Positions 1 to 6,493 of a stretch of 10,260 bases of DNA are shown piece after piece. A model generated the notes under the pieces. It was not told where the DNA came from. It was given only the letters and a program-made list of their open reading frames with translations, and searched no databases. Origin of the DNA: Sphingomonadaceae bacterium (GTDB lineage Bacteria > Pseudomonadota > Alphaproteobacteria > Sphingomonadales > Sphingomonadaceae). Where the stretch lies: the NCBI GenBank assembly GCA_020446665.1, contig JAGREF010000283.1, positions 1 through 10,260 on the forward strand. The letters run 5' to 3'. Positions within the stretch are counted from its first letter, which is position 1, and every line of letters starts with the position of its first letter. A program made the position numbers and the translations under genes.

Positions 1-689
1 CGCAGGAAGGGGAGCAGCTCCCGGTTGGAGACGGCGAAATAGAATTCCGCATCTGCCCCTTCCGAATCAGCACCAAAGCTGTTCACGCCCAGCACCCGGC
101 CACAGCCATCCAGGAGCGGGCCACCAGAATTGCCGCGCGCAATCGGGGCGGTGTGCAGGATCGTATCGAATTCCCGTGTCGGTCGCTTGCCAGAGATAAA
201 GCCGCGGCTCTTCACCGGGTTCTGGCTGCGGAAGATGTCGGAAATGCGCAGGCCCTGTGCACGATCGACATTGGCGGGGTAGCCGACCGAGGTCACTTCG
301 CCCGCATCCTTGCTTTCACCGCCAGACATGGTCAGCGGCGGCAAGCGCAGATCCCCGGTGATCTGGACCAGGGCCAGGTCGTTTTTGGGGCTGAAGGATA
401 TCAGCTTGGCAAAGGAGGAATCATTCCCTTCGCTGGGCACGATCCCGATCCGCAGCGTCTCATCCACCACGGCATCGCGCACGACATGGGCATTGGTGAC
501 GATCCGGGTTGGTGTCACCGCAAAACCGGTCCCGTGGCTGATCGGATAGATTTCGTCCCCGTCCGAGCCGATAATCACCACACGCACAACCCCGCGCGCC
601 GCGGCGTTGATGTCGGCAGGGTCCGCCTGGGTGGTGGCGGGCAACAACAGCGCAAGCAGCGCAAGCAAAAGGGTCGCAATCCGGTTCAT
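1..689 (-). CDS. Exported trypsin-like (S1C/HtrA-like) serine protease, 3' end outside window
   Basis: The first 229 residues are visible and the gene continues past the left edge. Residues 1-22 form a signal peptide (MNR, then a Leu/Ala-rich core, cleavage near TTQA-DP), so the protein should act in the periplasm or be membrane-tethered. The chymotrypsin-fold triad is complete: His68 in TNAHVV, Asp104 in KNDLALVQI, and Ser188 in ARGNSGGPLL. The oxyanion-hole glycine, Gly186, is present, and VGYPAN (135-140) is a typical core strand. The family cleaves misfolded or specific envelope proteins; the substrate here is unknown. DegP-like proteins would carry a C-terminal PDZ domain, but whether one follows cannot be seen. 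The start at 689 is the only Met ahead of the signal peptide, yet no clear Shine-Dalgarno sequence precedes it. It is divergent from ada across about 100 bases. The domain call is firm; the subfamily is not. Confidence 0.88.
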   Translation of the reverse strand, partial: MNRIATLLLALLALLLPATTQADPADINAAARGVVRVVIIGSDGDEIYPISHGTGFAVTPTRIVTNAHVVRDAVVDETLRIGIVPSEGNDSSFAKLISFSPKNDLALVQITGDLRLPPLTMSGGESKDAGEVTSVGYPANVDRAQGLRISDIFRSQNPVKSRGFISGKRPTREFDTILHTAPIARGNSGGPLLDGCGRVLGVNSFGADSEGADAEFYFAVSNRELLPFL

Positions 690-792
690 GCGAAGGGATT
701 AAGCGCGCATTGGCTTTGATCGCAAGCTTCGGGATGCATTCCTTCCCCGCATGAGTGCATTGGACCGGCATATCTTGTAAGGAATGCCAGCA

Positions 793-1833
793 ATGAGTGA
801 TGGGATTGACGAGGAAGCGGCATGGGCTGCGGTGCGGCGGCGCGACCGGGCGTTTGACGGGTGCTTTGTCACCGGCGTGCTCAGCACGGGCATCTATTGC
901 CGCCCCAGCTGTGCCGCCCGCCACCCCGCACGGCGCAATGTGCGCTTCTTCGCCAGCGGGGAACAGGCGCGGGCGGCGGGGCTGCGCGCCTGCAAGCGTT
1001 GCCTGCCCGATGATGTCGCCCGCGATGAAGCAGCGGTGCGGACGGCGATTGATGCGATCAAGGCAGGAGAAAGCGCGACGCTTGAAGGTCTGGGTGCGCT
1101 CACCGGCTATTCGCCTTCGCATTTCCAGCGCATTTTCAAACGGGCGACGGGCCTTTCCCCTGCAGCCTATTCCCGTTCCCTGCGCGAAGAGCGTGCGAAA
1201 GAAGCACTGGCCGGGGCTGTCACTGTGACCGATGCCATATATGAAGCAGGCTACGAAGCACCGTCACGGTTTTACGCAGGGATGAAAGACCGGATGGGGA
1301 TGACAGCCAGCGACTGGCGCAATGGGGGCAAGGGCCGGGTGATCCACTGGGCCAATGTCGAAACCACGCTCGGCACCATGCTGGTGGCGGCAACGGAACA
1401 GGGGGTTTGCTGCTTGTCCTTCAATGAAGGCGAAGCGGAATTGCGCGCCCGCTTTCCGAATGCTGATCTGATCGCGGGCAGTGACCAGTTCCGCGATCTG
1501 TTTGAGCGGGTGACGCAAGCGGTCGAGCATCCTGGCACCGGCTCAGATATTCCGCTCGATGTGAGGGGCACTGCGTTTCAGCAAGCTTGCTGGCAGGCCC
1601 TGCGCGAAATTCCGCCGGGTGAGACTCGCAGCTATGGCGAACAGGCGGCGATGCTGGGCAATCCGAAAGCCAGCCGGGCAGTGGGCGGTGCCAATGGCGC
1701 GAACAACATCGCGGTTCTGATCCCCTGCCATCGGGTAATAGCTGCCGATGGCGGGCTGGGTGGCTATGCCTATGGGACAGAGATCAAGGCAGAGTTGCTT
1801 GCGCGCGAGAAAAAGTCTCAAACGGGCGCGTGA
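793..1833 (+). CDS. ada: Ada: bifunctional methyl-sensing transcriptional activator / O6-alkylguanine-DNA alkyltransferase
   Basis: This is a full-length three-domain Ada of 346 residues (E. coli Ada has 354). From the start at 793, the N-terminal domain has the four zinc Cys at 36, 40, 67 and 70 (GIYCRPSC and RACKRC). By family knowledge, the first takes a methyl group from DNA methylphosphotriesters and turns the protein into an activator. An AraC-type helix-turn-helix follows (about residues 80-170; LGALTGYSPSHFQRIFK is the core). The C-terminal alkyltransferase domain carries the active-site IPCHRV with acceptor Cys312 and the downstream GGLGGYAYG loop. It repairs O6-methylguanine in a suicidal reaction. 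An ATG also exists at 784, but AAGGA (779-783) abuts it directly and lies 9 bases before the ATG at 793, so 793 is preferred. No alkB or other repair gene is adjacent; the next gene, 51 bases on, encodes an unrelated exported protein. Confidence 0.95.
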   Translation: MSDGIDEEAAWAAVRRRDRAFDGCFVTGVLSTGIYCRPSCAARHPARRNVRFFASGEQARAAGLRACKRCLPDDVARDEAAVRTAIDAIKAGESATLEGLGALTGYSPSHFQRIFKRATGLSPAAYSRSLREERAKEALAGAVTVTDAIYEAGYEAPSRFYAGMKDRMGMTASDWRNGGKGRVIHWANVETTLGTMLVAATEQGVCCLSFNEGEAELRARFPNADLIAGSDQFRDLFERVTQAVEHPGTGSDIPLDVRGTAFQQACWQALREIPPGETRSYGEQAAMLGNPKASRAVGGANGANNIAVLIPCHRVIAADGGLGGYAYGTEIKAELLAREKKSQTGA

Positions 1834-1884
1834 TGGACCTGTCGCAGCCGTGCCGCCGATCCTGACCGGAGAAGGAGCCTGATG

Positions 1885-2346
1885 ATGCGTAAAATATTCC
1901 CGGCCATGCTTGCCGCAATGCTGCTGGCGTCCCCGCTCGCGGCGCAGGCAGATGATGGCAACCGGCTCGACCGGCTGAGCGCGCATTTCTACTACAAGGA
2001 TACCGGCCAGCTGTCTGACAATTTGCTGGAGCGCGAGCAGTTCGCCGCGTGGAACACGATCATCGGCGATGGGGAAAAAGGCCCCGCCGATGATGTGCTG
2101 GTGGTGGCGACCATCACTGGTCCGAAAGAGGACTATATCTACGACACTCTGGAGCTGTGGGTTGCCGATGAAAAAGGCAAGATCATCCGCAGTCGGCGTT
2201 TTGACGGGATATTGCTCACCGATGCGGGCAGTGTGTCCAGCCCGCTCTGGCTGCCAGATGCGACCTGCGCTGGCGAACTGACCATCCATGCCCGCTTTCG
2301 TGGCACGGAACAGTCGGCAAAGCTGGCGCTCTATTGCGGAGAATAA
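1885..2346 (+). CDS. Small exported protein of unknown function
   Basis: I do not recognise a family. The product has 153 residues (154 if the adjacent ATG at 1882 is used). GAAGGAG at 1871-1877 lies 7 bases before 1885 and only 4 before 1882, which favours 1885. The N-terminus is a signal peptide (MRK, hydrophobic FPAMLAAMLLASPLA, cleavage after AQA), so the mature protein is periplasmic or secreted. The mature part alternates short beta-like strands (DDVLVVATITG, IYDTLELWVAD, GELTIHARF, AKLALYC), suggesting a small beta-sandwich. Two late cysteines (128 and 151) could form a disulfide. It follows ada on the same strand and converges on the cyclophilin gene with only 3 bases between stop codons, leaving no room for separate terminators. 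A role in alkylation repair is unlikely, because the protein is exported. Confidence 0.8.
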   Translation: MRKIFPAMLAAMLLASPLAAQADDGNRLDRLSAHFYYKDTGQLSDNLLEREQFAAWNTIIGDGEKGPADDVLVVATITGPKEDYIYDTLELWVADEKGKIIRSRRFDGILLTDAGSVSSPLWLPDATCAGELTIHARFRGTEQSAKLALYCGE

Positions 2347-2349
2347 CCC

Positions 2350-3075
2350 TTAGTCCGTTGGCGGAGGCGCAGCAGGAGCCTCTGCCCCGATCATGTCCGT
2401 CGAGGCAGGCGGGGCGGGCGGCGCGCTGACAGGTGCAGCCACCCGGCGCATCCTGATGATCTTGACCGGATCTGCGATCATCTGCCCTTTCATCCAGCCT
2501 TCGCCCTTGTCCGGATCGGTCGGCGCGGCGTGGATGGCATGGACGACATCCCAGCCATCAACCACCTTGCCAAAAGCGGCGAAGCCTGCCCGAACCTCCG
2601 GGTCTTCCGATGCCGGGTCTGCATCCATGGCTGGCTGTTCCTGCAGCATGATGGAAAAATCGCCCGTTGCCGTGCCGGGCGCGAAGCGGGCCATGGATAG
2701 CGCGCCTTTGACATGTAGCACGCCGGTTTCGCTGGTTGGTTCGTGCTTGATCGGGGGCAAGGTGCGTTTGGGATCATATTGCGTGCCTGCCTGGATCAGC
2801 CCGTTGGGCTGCTCCCCCCATTCCAGCGGCATGGCGCGGTAGAAGACCGTCCCGTCATAGCGCTTTTCATCGACATAGCGCAGGAAGTTGGCTGCGGTGA
2901 CGGGCGCTCGTTCGACTTCGATCTCCACTGTGATCGTGCCCAGTGTCGTTTCCATCGCGACATATTCCACCGCAGGCGGCGGAGGGGGCAGCGGATTCAC
3001 CGGCGGCGGCGGTTCCTGTGCCAGCAAAGGGGCAGTGAACAAGGCAGCGAGCAGCAGGGCGAATCGTTTCAGCAT
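2350..3075 (-). CDS. Exported cyclophilin-type peptidyl-prolyl cis-trans isomerase
   Basis: The product has 241 residues. It carries a signal peptide (1-19, cleavage near LLA-QE), a proline-rich segment (22-34), a cyclophilin domain (about 39-212) and a second Pro/Ala-rich tail (214-241). The family isomerises Xaa-Pro bonds and assists folding in the periplasm (compare PpiA, about 190 residues; the extra length is the two proline-rich ends). Seen in the domain are FYRAM with the catalytic Arg80 (CypA Arg55), IQAG with Gln95 (CypA Gln63), GALSMAR, and FGKVVDGWDVV. The usual SQFFI strand reads GDFSI here, so the residues matching CypA Gln111 and Phe113 are Asp139 and Ser141, which may change activity or substrate. 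It starts 19 bases after the hydroxy-acid dehydrogenase stop and is probably co-transcribed. The Shine-Dalgarno match is weak (GGGCAC just ahead of the ATG). Confidence 0.92.
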   Translation of the reverse strand: MLKRFALLLAALFTAPLLAQEPPPPVNPLPPPPPAVEYVAMETTLGTITVEIEVERAPVTAANFLRYVDEKRYDGTVFYRAMPLEWGEQPNGLIQAGTQYDPKRTLPPIKHEPTSETGVLHVKGALSMARFAPGTATGDFSIMLQEQPAMDADPASEDPEVRAGFAAFGKVVDGWDVVHAIHAAPTDPDKGEGWMKGQMIADPVKIIRMRRVAAPVSAPPAPPASTDMIGAEAPAAPPPTD

Positions 3076-3094
3076 GTGCCCATCATGCCAGAAT

Positions 3095-4276
3095 TTACCG
3101 CCGACGCAGCATATCCCGGTTGAGCTGGTCCACGCTGGTAACGCCCATCAACCGCATCCCGCGTTCGATCTCTTCCTTCAGGATCGTCACCGCGCGCTCC
3201 ACGCCTGCTTCACCCGCAGCCGCCAGCGCATAGAGATAGAGCCGCCCGCCCGAGGCTGCCGTGGCGCCGGTTGCCAGAGCCTTGAGCACATGGGTGCCGC
3301 GCCGCACGCCGCCATCGCAGATTACTTCGCTCCGGTCACCCACCGCATCGACGATTTCTTCCAGCTGATCAAAGGGCGCGCGGCTGCCATCCAGTTGCCG
3401 CCCGCCATGATTGGAAATCATGATCGCATCGCAGCCAATCTCTGCCGCGCGCTTCGCATCGGCCACGCTCATCACGCCCTTCAGGCAGAAGGTGCCGCCC
3501 CAGTCATTGCGCAATTGCTCCACCGCTTTCCAGTCCATGTTCCGATCGAGCATGGAGTTGAAATAGTCCTGGATCGAAATCGCGCTGCTGCTGCCCTCTG
3601 CCACATGGGTTTCCAGATTGGGCAGGCTGAATTTTTCGCGGAAGAGGAAGTTGAGCCCCCATGCCGGATGCGTGGCATAGGACAGGAAATTGCGCGGGGT
3701 GAATTTGGGCGGCGTGGTGAAGCCGCTACGCTTGCAGCGTTCGCGATTGCCGGACACGATCGTGTCCACCGTCAATGCAATCGCATCGAAATTTGCCGCC
3801 TTGGCGCGTTCCACCAGCGCGGCGTTCAGGCCGCGATCCTTGTGATAGTAATATTGCAGCAGCTTGGGCCCGGCATAATTCGCGCCGACCTCTTCGATGC
3901 TGACGCTGGAAAGGCTGGAAATGCCGAACCACAGATTGTGCTGCTCTGCCACGCGGGCCACTGCACGCTCTCCCTGCCAGTGGAACAGACGCTGGAGCGC
4001 GGTGGGGGAGAGGATCAGCGGCAAGTCCGTCTTGCGGCCCATCACCGTGATGGAGGTGTCGATGCTCTCCACCCCGGCGAGCACATTGGGGACCAGGTCA
4101 ACATCGTCATAGGCGGCGGTGTTGCGCCCCTTGGTCAGCTCATCATCGCCTGCGCCATCAATGTAATGGAACACGGGATAGGGCAGCTTGCGATGGGCGA
4201 GGGCGCGGAAATCCGCGATATTATGGCACTCGGCAAGCTTGCGAATGCTGTGCGGGACTGTGAATGCGCGGGTCAT
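3095..4276 (-). CDS. FMN-dependent alpha-hydroxy-acid dehydrogenase (LldD/glycolate oxidase family)
   Basis: The product has 393 residues, normal for the family (E. coli LldD 396), and forms a TIM barrel with FMN. It oxidises an L-2-hydroxy acid, such as lactate, to the keto acid and passes electrons to the quinone pool or oxygen. Family positions are recognisable: FHYIDG with Tyr38 (spinach glycolate oxidase Tyr24), LLQYYYHKDR (138-148) for the Gln-x-Tyr region near Tyr129, TVDT at 169-172, Lys266 in CLKGV, and the signature SNHGGRQLDG (288-297) with catalytic His290 and substrate-binding Arg293. The FMN-phosphate segment ICDGGVRRG (319-327) is also present. The usual GRPYLYGL strand reads GRLYLYAL. 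L-lactate dehydrogenase is the default guess, but substrate cannot be read from sequence. It heads the minus-strand pair with the cyclophilin and is divergent from blaI; the BlaI-type operators lie 58-90 bases upstream of its start. Confidence 0.92.
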   Translation of the reverse strand: MTRAFTVPHSIRKLAECHNIADFRALAHRKLPYPVFHYIDGAGDDELTKGRNTAAYDDVDLVPNVLAGVESIDTSITVMGRKTDLPLILSPTALQRLFHWQGERAVARVAEQHNLWFGISSLSSVSIEEVGANYAGPKLLQYYYHKDRGLNAALVERAKAANFDAIALTVDTIVSGNRERCKRSGFTTPPKFTPRNFLSYATHPAWGLNFLFREKFSLPNLETHVAEGSSSAISIQDYFNSMLDRNMDWKAVEQLRNDWGGTFCLKGVMSVADAKRAAEIGCDAIMISNHGGRQLDGSRAPFDQLEEIVDAVGDRSEVICDGGVRRGTHVLKALATGATAASGGRLYLYALAAAGEAGVERAVTILKEEIERGMRLMGVTSVDQLNRDMLRRR

Positions 4277-4334
4277 GGTGGCGCTTTAACGTCGTTTGTC
4301 GAGGCTGAACAGCCGTTCATCCATGCTTCATGTT

Positions 4335-4344
4335 TACATCCGTA
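4335..4344. promoter_or_regulatory. BlaI/MecI-type operator, distal copy
   Basis: The site reads TACATCCGTA. Its reverse complement, TACGGATGTA, matches the second operator (TACAGATGTA) at 9 of 10 positions. The consensus for BlaI/MecI-family repressors is TACA-NN-TGTA, and this copy departs from it by one base. It begins exactly 21 bases before the other copy, two helical turns, so repressors bound at both would lie on the same DNA face. It overlaps a plausible -35 box (TTTACA, 4333-4338). Binding by the adjacent BlaI protein is inferred from site type and position. Confidence 0.7.
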
Positions 4345-4355
4345 ATCGATGCGCC

Positions 4356-4365
4356 TACAGATGTA
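4356..4365. promoter_or_regulatory. BlaI/MecI-type operator, proximal copy
   Basis: The site reads TACAGATGTA, a perfect TACA-NN-TGTA palindrome, 22 bases before the blaI start. It overlaps a candidate -10 box (TACAGA, 4356-4361) spaced 17 bases from TTTACA at 4333-4338, so an occupied operator would block RNA polymerase. Extended beyond the core, the two copies match at 14 of 18 positions when one is reversed. This is the expected autoregulatory site of a BlaI-family gene. Confidence 0.8.
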
Positions 4366-4387
4366 ATCATAAGAGCGGGAGGACAGC

Positions 4388-4777
4388 ATGAGCTTGCCGG
4401 AAGAGGGAAGGCCAGAGCGCATCAGCGAAGCCGAACACGCGGTGATGGAGGCTCTTTGGAGCAAGGCTCCGCTCACTGCTGCCGAGGTTGCGGATGCAGT
4501 CGGCGATGATCGTGGCTGGAGCCTCGCAACCGTCAAGACCCTGCTTTCGCGCCTTGTGGCCAAGCAGGCAGTTTCAACGCAGCCTGATGGGCGACGCTTC
4601 CTCTATTCTCCCCTGCTTCAGCGCGCGGATTATGTCGGCACTGAATCAAGGCGGCTGGTTGAGCGCTTGTTTGGCGGCCGCCCGGCCACACTCTTCGCTC
4701 ATCTCGCAGAGGCGGAAGCGCTGACGGAAAGCGACCTTTCGGAGATCGAAGCTTTGCTGAAGGAGATGCGCAAATGA
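4388..4777 (+). CDS. blaI: BlaI/MecI/CopY-family transcriptional repressor
   Basis: The product has 129 residues, the usual family size. The N-terminal winged helix (about 11-80) is clear: ISEAEHAVMEALW opens it, LTAAEVADAV is helix 2, SLATVKTLLSRLVAK (45-59) is the recognition helix, and DGRRFLYSPLL is the wing leading into the linker. The C-terminal part (about 82-129) is the dimerisation helix region. In BlaI/MecI, proteolysis in this region, triggered by the M56 partner, ends repression; TLFAHL (101-106) is in the corresponding place. GGGAGGA (4377-4383) gives a strong ribosome binding site 4 bases before the ATG. The stop overlaps the start of the M56 gene (ATGA, 4774-4777), implying translational coupling. 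It probably represses its own promoter through the two operators just upstream. No beta-lactamase gene is nearby, so the regulon is not obviously beta-lactam resistance. Confidence 0.93.
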   Translation: MSLPEEGRPERISEAEHAVMEALWSKAPLTAAEVADAVGDDRGWSLATVKTLLSRLVAKQAVSTQPDGRRFLYSPLLQRADYVGTESRRLVERLFGGRPATLFAHLAEAEALTESDLSEIEALLKEMRK

Positions 4778-6333
4778 CCGGGTGGATGATCGACACGCTC
4801 GTCTGGACAGCCGCGCTGATCGCTGTGGTTTTGATCCTGCGCCGCCCGGTTGCGCGCTGGTTTGGCCCGCAGGCAGCCTATGGCCTGTGGGCGCTGCCCT
4901 TGCTGCGTCTGTTCCTGCCTCCGCTGGTTCTACCGGCATGGCTTGCCCCGGCTAACAGTCCCTCCGGGTCAGTCATGGTTACATTGGTGGAGGAGGGCGC
5001 CCCGGCTGCTGCATCGCCGCTGCTGGCATCGAATCCCGGCTTTGGCTGGGAACCCCTGATTTCGGTGCTGCTGGCCTTGTGGCTGGCCGGGGTTGCGGTT
5101 TTCCTCTGGCGGCGTTTTGCAGGCTATTTCCGTATGAGGAGCGAATTGCTGGAAGATGCCCGACCGGTGGGTGAAGAAGGCAAGGTGCGGCTGGTCGAAA
5201 CGCCCGCCGCCACTGCGCCGATCGCTTTTGGCGTGCTGGATAAGGTAATTGCCCTGCCGCCGGGATTTCTGGCTTTGCATGACCGGAAACATCGCGATTT
5301 TGCCCTCGCGCATGAATTTGCCCACCATGCCCGGCATGATCTGCTGGCCAATATGCTGGTACAGCCGCTCTTTGCCCTCCACTGGTTCAACCCGCTCGCC
5401 TGGTATGGCTGGCATGCACTGCGGCGTGACCAGGAGGCTGCCTGCGATGCCTGCGTTGTCGCCACGCGCAGCAGCCAGGATCGCGCTACCTATGCCAGTG
5501 TCATTGCTGGTTTCGCCGCCGGACCGAATGTCGCGCTGGCTGCCCCCATGGCCTGCCCCGTACTGGGCGAAAAGAGCATAATCCACCGTTTGAGGAGCCT
5601 GACTATGTCTGATCATTCCCCCCGCCGCCGCTTTGCCGGAAAAGCCTTGCTGGCTGGTGCTATTGTGGCGCTGCCCCTGACCGCGTCGATTTCCTACGCC
5701 GAAGCGCCTGTGCCAGGCGCGCCAGCCGCTCCTGCGGCTCCGGCGGCGCCGTTGGCACCTGCTGCGCCGCAGCCGCCAGCCCCTCCGGCACCGCCAGCCT
5801 TGTTGGCGCAGTCCGCGGCTGATGCGCCGGAAGATGGGGATCACAAGGTCTTCGTCGTCAAGGTTGAAGAAGAGGATGCCGGGCCTGACGGCGAAAAACG
5901 TGTCGAACGCCGCGAACGGCGGATCGTGCTGAAAAATGGTGAGAAATTGAGCCCTGAGCAGCGAGCCGAGTTTGAAAAGAAATATGGCATTGATTTCGAC
6001 GCGATTGAAAAGGATGCCAGAGCCGAAGGCAAGGCGGCCCAGCGTGAGGTGCGGGTTGCCCGGATGGAATTCCGGGGAGAGGATGGCGCAAAGCCGATCA
6101 AGATCGAGGTTCGCTGCGAATCTGATGGCGATGGCATGGTCAATGAATGGGTCGATGACGACGGCAACAAGCACATCGCCATCTGCAAGACGCAGGTCGC
6201 GGCCCAGGCGCTGGCTGGCCTGAAAGAAGCGCGCAAGACAATCGCCAAGGACCTCAATCTGGAAGACGATGTCAGGGCAAAGGCGTTGCAGGCAATCGAC
6301 GAGAAGATTGCCGAGTTCTCCAGGGAGAGCTGA
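4774..6333 (+). CDS. M56-family (BlaR1-type) membrane metalloprotease with an unrecognised C-terminal sensor domain
   Basis: The product has 519 residues. Predicted membrane segments lie at about 5-22, 35-58 and 93-113, with a hydrophobic stretch near 193-210 and a last one at about 288-307. Between them is the M56 zinc protease: HEFAH (His180, Glu181, His184) and the downstream DQEAACDACV, whose Glu221 is the likely third zinc ligand. In BlaR1/MecR1 this site leads to loss of the BlaI/MecI repressor. After the last membrane segment come a Pro/Ala-rich linker (about 311-343) and a highly charged domain (about 345-519) with two cysteines, Cys448 and Cys471. BlaR1 has a penicillin-binding transpeptidase domain there; I see no SxxK-type motif. 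The signal sensed is therefore unknown. The gene overlaps blaI by 4 bases and is followed by a hairpin and creD. An in-frame ATG at 5605 has its own good ribosome binding site. Confidence 0.9.
   Translation: MTGWMIDTLVWTAALIAVVLILRRPVARWFGPQAAYGLWALPLLRLFLPPLVLPAWLAPANSPSGSVMVTLVEEGAPAAASPLLASNPGFGWEPLISVLLALWLAGVAVFLWRRFAGYFRMRSELLEDARPVGEEGKVRLVETPAATAPIAFGVLDKVIALPPGFLALHDRKHRDFALAHEFAHHARHDLLANMLVQPLFALHWFNPLAWYGWHALRRDQEAACDACVVATRSSQDRATYASVIAGFAAGPNVALAAPMACPVLGEKSIIHRLRSLTMSDHSPRRRFAGKALLAGAIVALPLTASISYAEAPVPGAPAAPAAPAAPLAPAAPQPPAPPAPPALLAQSAADAPEDGDHKVFVVKVEEEDAGPDGEKRVERRERRIVLKNGEKLSPEQRAEFEKKYGIDFDAIEKDARAEGKAAQREVRVARMEFRGEDGAKPIKIEVRCESDGDGMVNEWVDDDGNKHIAICKTQVAAQALAGLKEARKTIAKDLNLEDDVRAKALQAIDEKIAEFSRES
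5592..5607 (+). promoter_or_regulatory. Possible internal ribosome binding site and start codon inside the M56 gene
   Basis: GAGGAG (5592-5597) lies 7 bases before an ATG at 5605 that is in frame with the M56 gene (Met278). Translation from it would give a 242-residue product. It begins MSDHSPRRRF, followed by a hydrophobic stretch (KALLAGAIVALPLTASISYA) and an Ala-x-Ala-like site, so it resembles a signal peptide or anchor in front of the sensor domain. Use of this start is unproven; the SD match could simply reflect the codons used for Leu-Arg-Ser-Leu. Confidence 0.35.
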
Positions 6334-6376
6334 TCCAGGACATTTCCGGTCCCCCCATATTCGTGGGGTGGCGGTG

Positions 6377-6404
6377 CGGGCGGGATGCGTTAGCGTCCTG
6401 CCCG
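6377..6404 (+). terminator. Strong hairpin between the M56 gene and creD (terminator or attenuator-like)
   Basis: A 12-bp stem (6377-6388 with 6393-6404, two G-U wobbles) closes a four-base GTTA loop, 43 bases after the M56 stop. There is no U-run after it (next bases TTCCAC), so it may be a partial terminator, a processing signal or an mRNA stabiliser rather than a classical intrinsic terminator. It would let creD be expressed differently from blaI and the protease gene. Confidence 0.5.
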
Positions 6405-6431
6405 TTCCACATTCTGAAGCTCATGCGCTGG

Positions 6432-6447
6432 TTCAGGTGGAATTCAT
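6432..6447 (+). promoter_or_regulatory. Candidate cre-tag-like direct repeat upstream of creD
   Basis: TTCAG-GTGGAA-TTCAT shows two TTCA units with an 11-base period, 46 bases before the creD start. The CreB response-regulator site in enterobacteria is TTCAC-N6-TTCAC, so this matches 4 of 5 bases in each half with the right spacing. No CreB/CreC genes are in the window; assignment is by similarity and position only. Confidence 0.3.
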
Positions 6448-6493
6448 TCGTCGCGCATAAAGCACGTTTCGTCGTGACTGATGGGAGGAATGA

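Noticed and set aside
153..719. A plus-strand open frame of 188 codons opposite the serine protease
   Set aside because: The minus strand encodes the complete catalytic triad and a signal peptide here. The plus-strand translation is a shadow.
460..1122. A 220-codon open frame on the minus strand spanning the protease-ada gap
   Set aside because: It overlaps both the real serine protease start and the Ada zinc domain in different frames and shows no family features.
2888..4345. A 485-codon open frame on the plus strand opposite the dehydrogenase and cyclophilin genes
   Set aside because: It is antisense to two clear enzyme genes with complete family motifs. Its translation is rich in His/Arg/Ala with no recognisable domain, typical of a GC-rich shadow frame.
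4969..6174. A 401-codon open frame on the minus strand opposite the M56 protease gene
   Set aside because: It lies wholly within a gene with HEFAH and BlaR1-like architecture. The translation is low-complexity Arg/Gly-rich in the region opposite the Pro/Ala linker and has no domain.
6351..6369. Short CCCCA...TGGGG inverted repeat after the M56 gene
   Set aside because: Only 5 bp of stem in a G/C-homopolymeric context. The adjacent 12-bp hairpin is the far better candidate.
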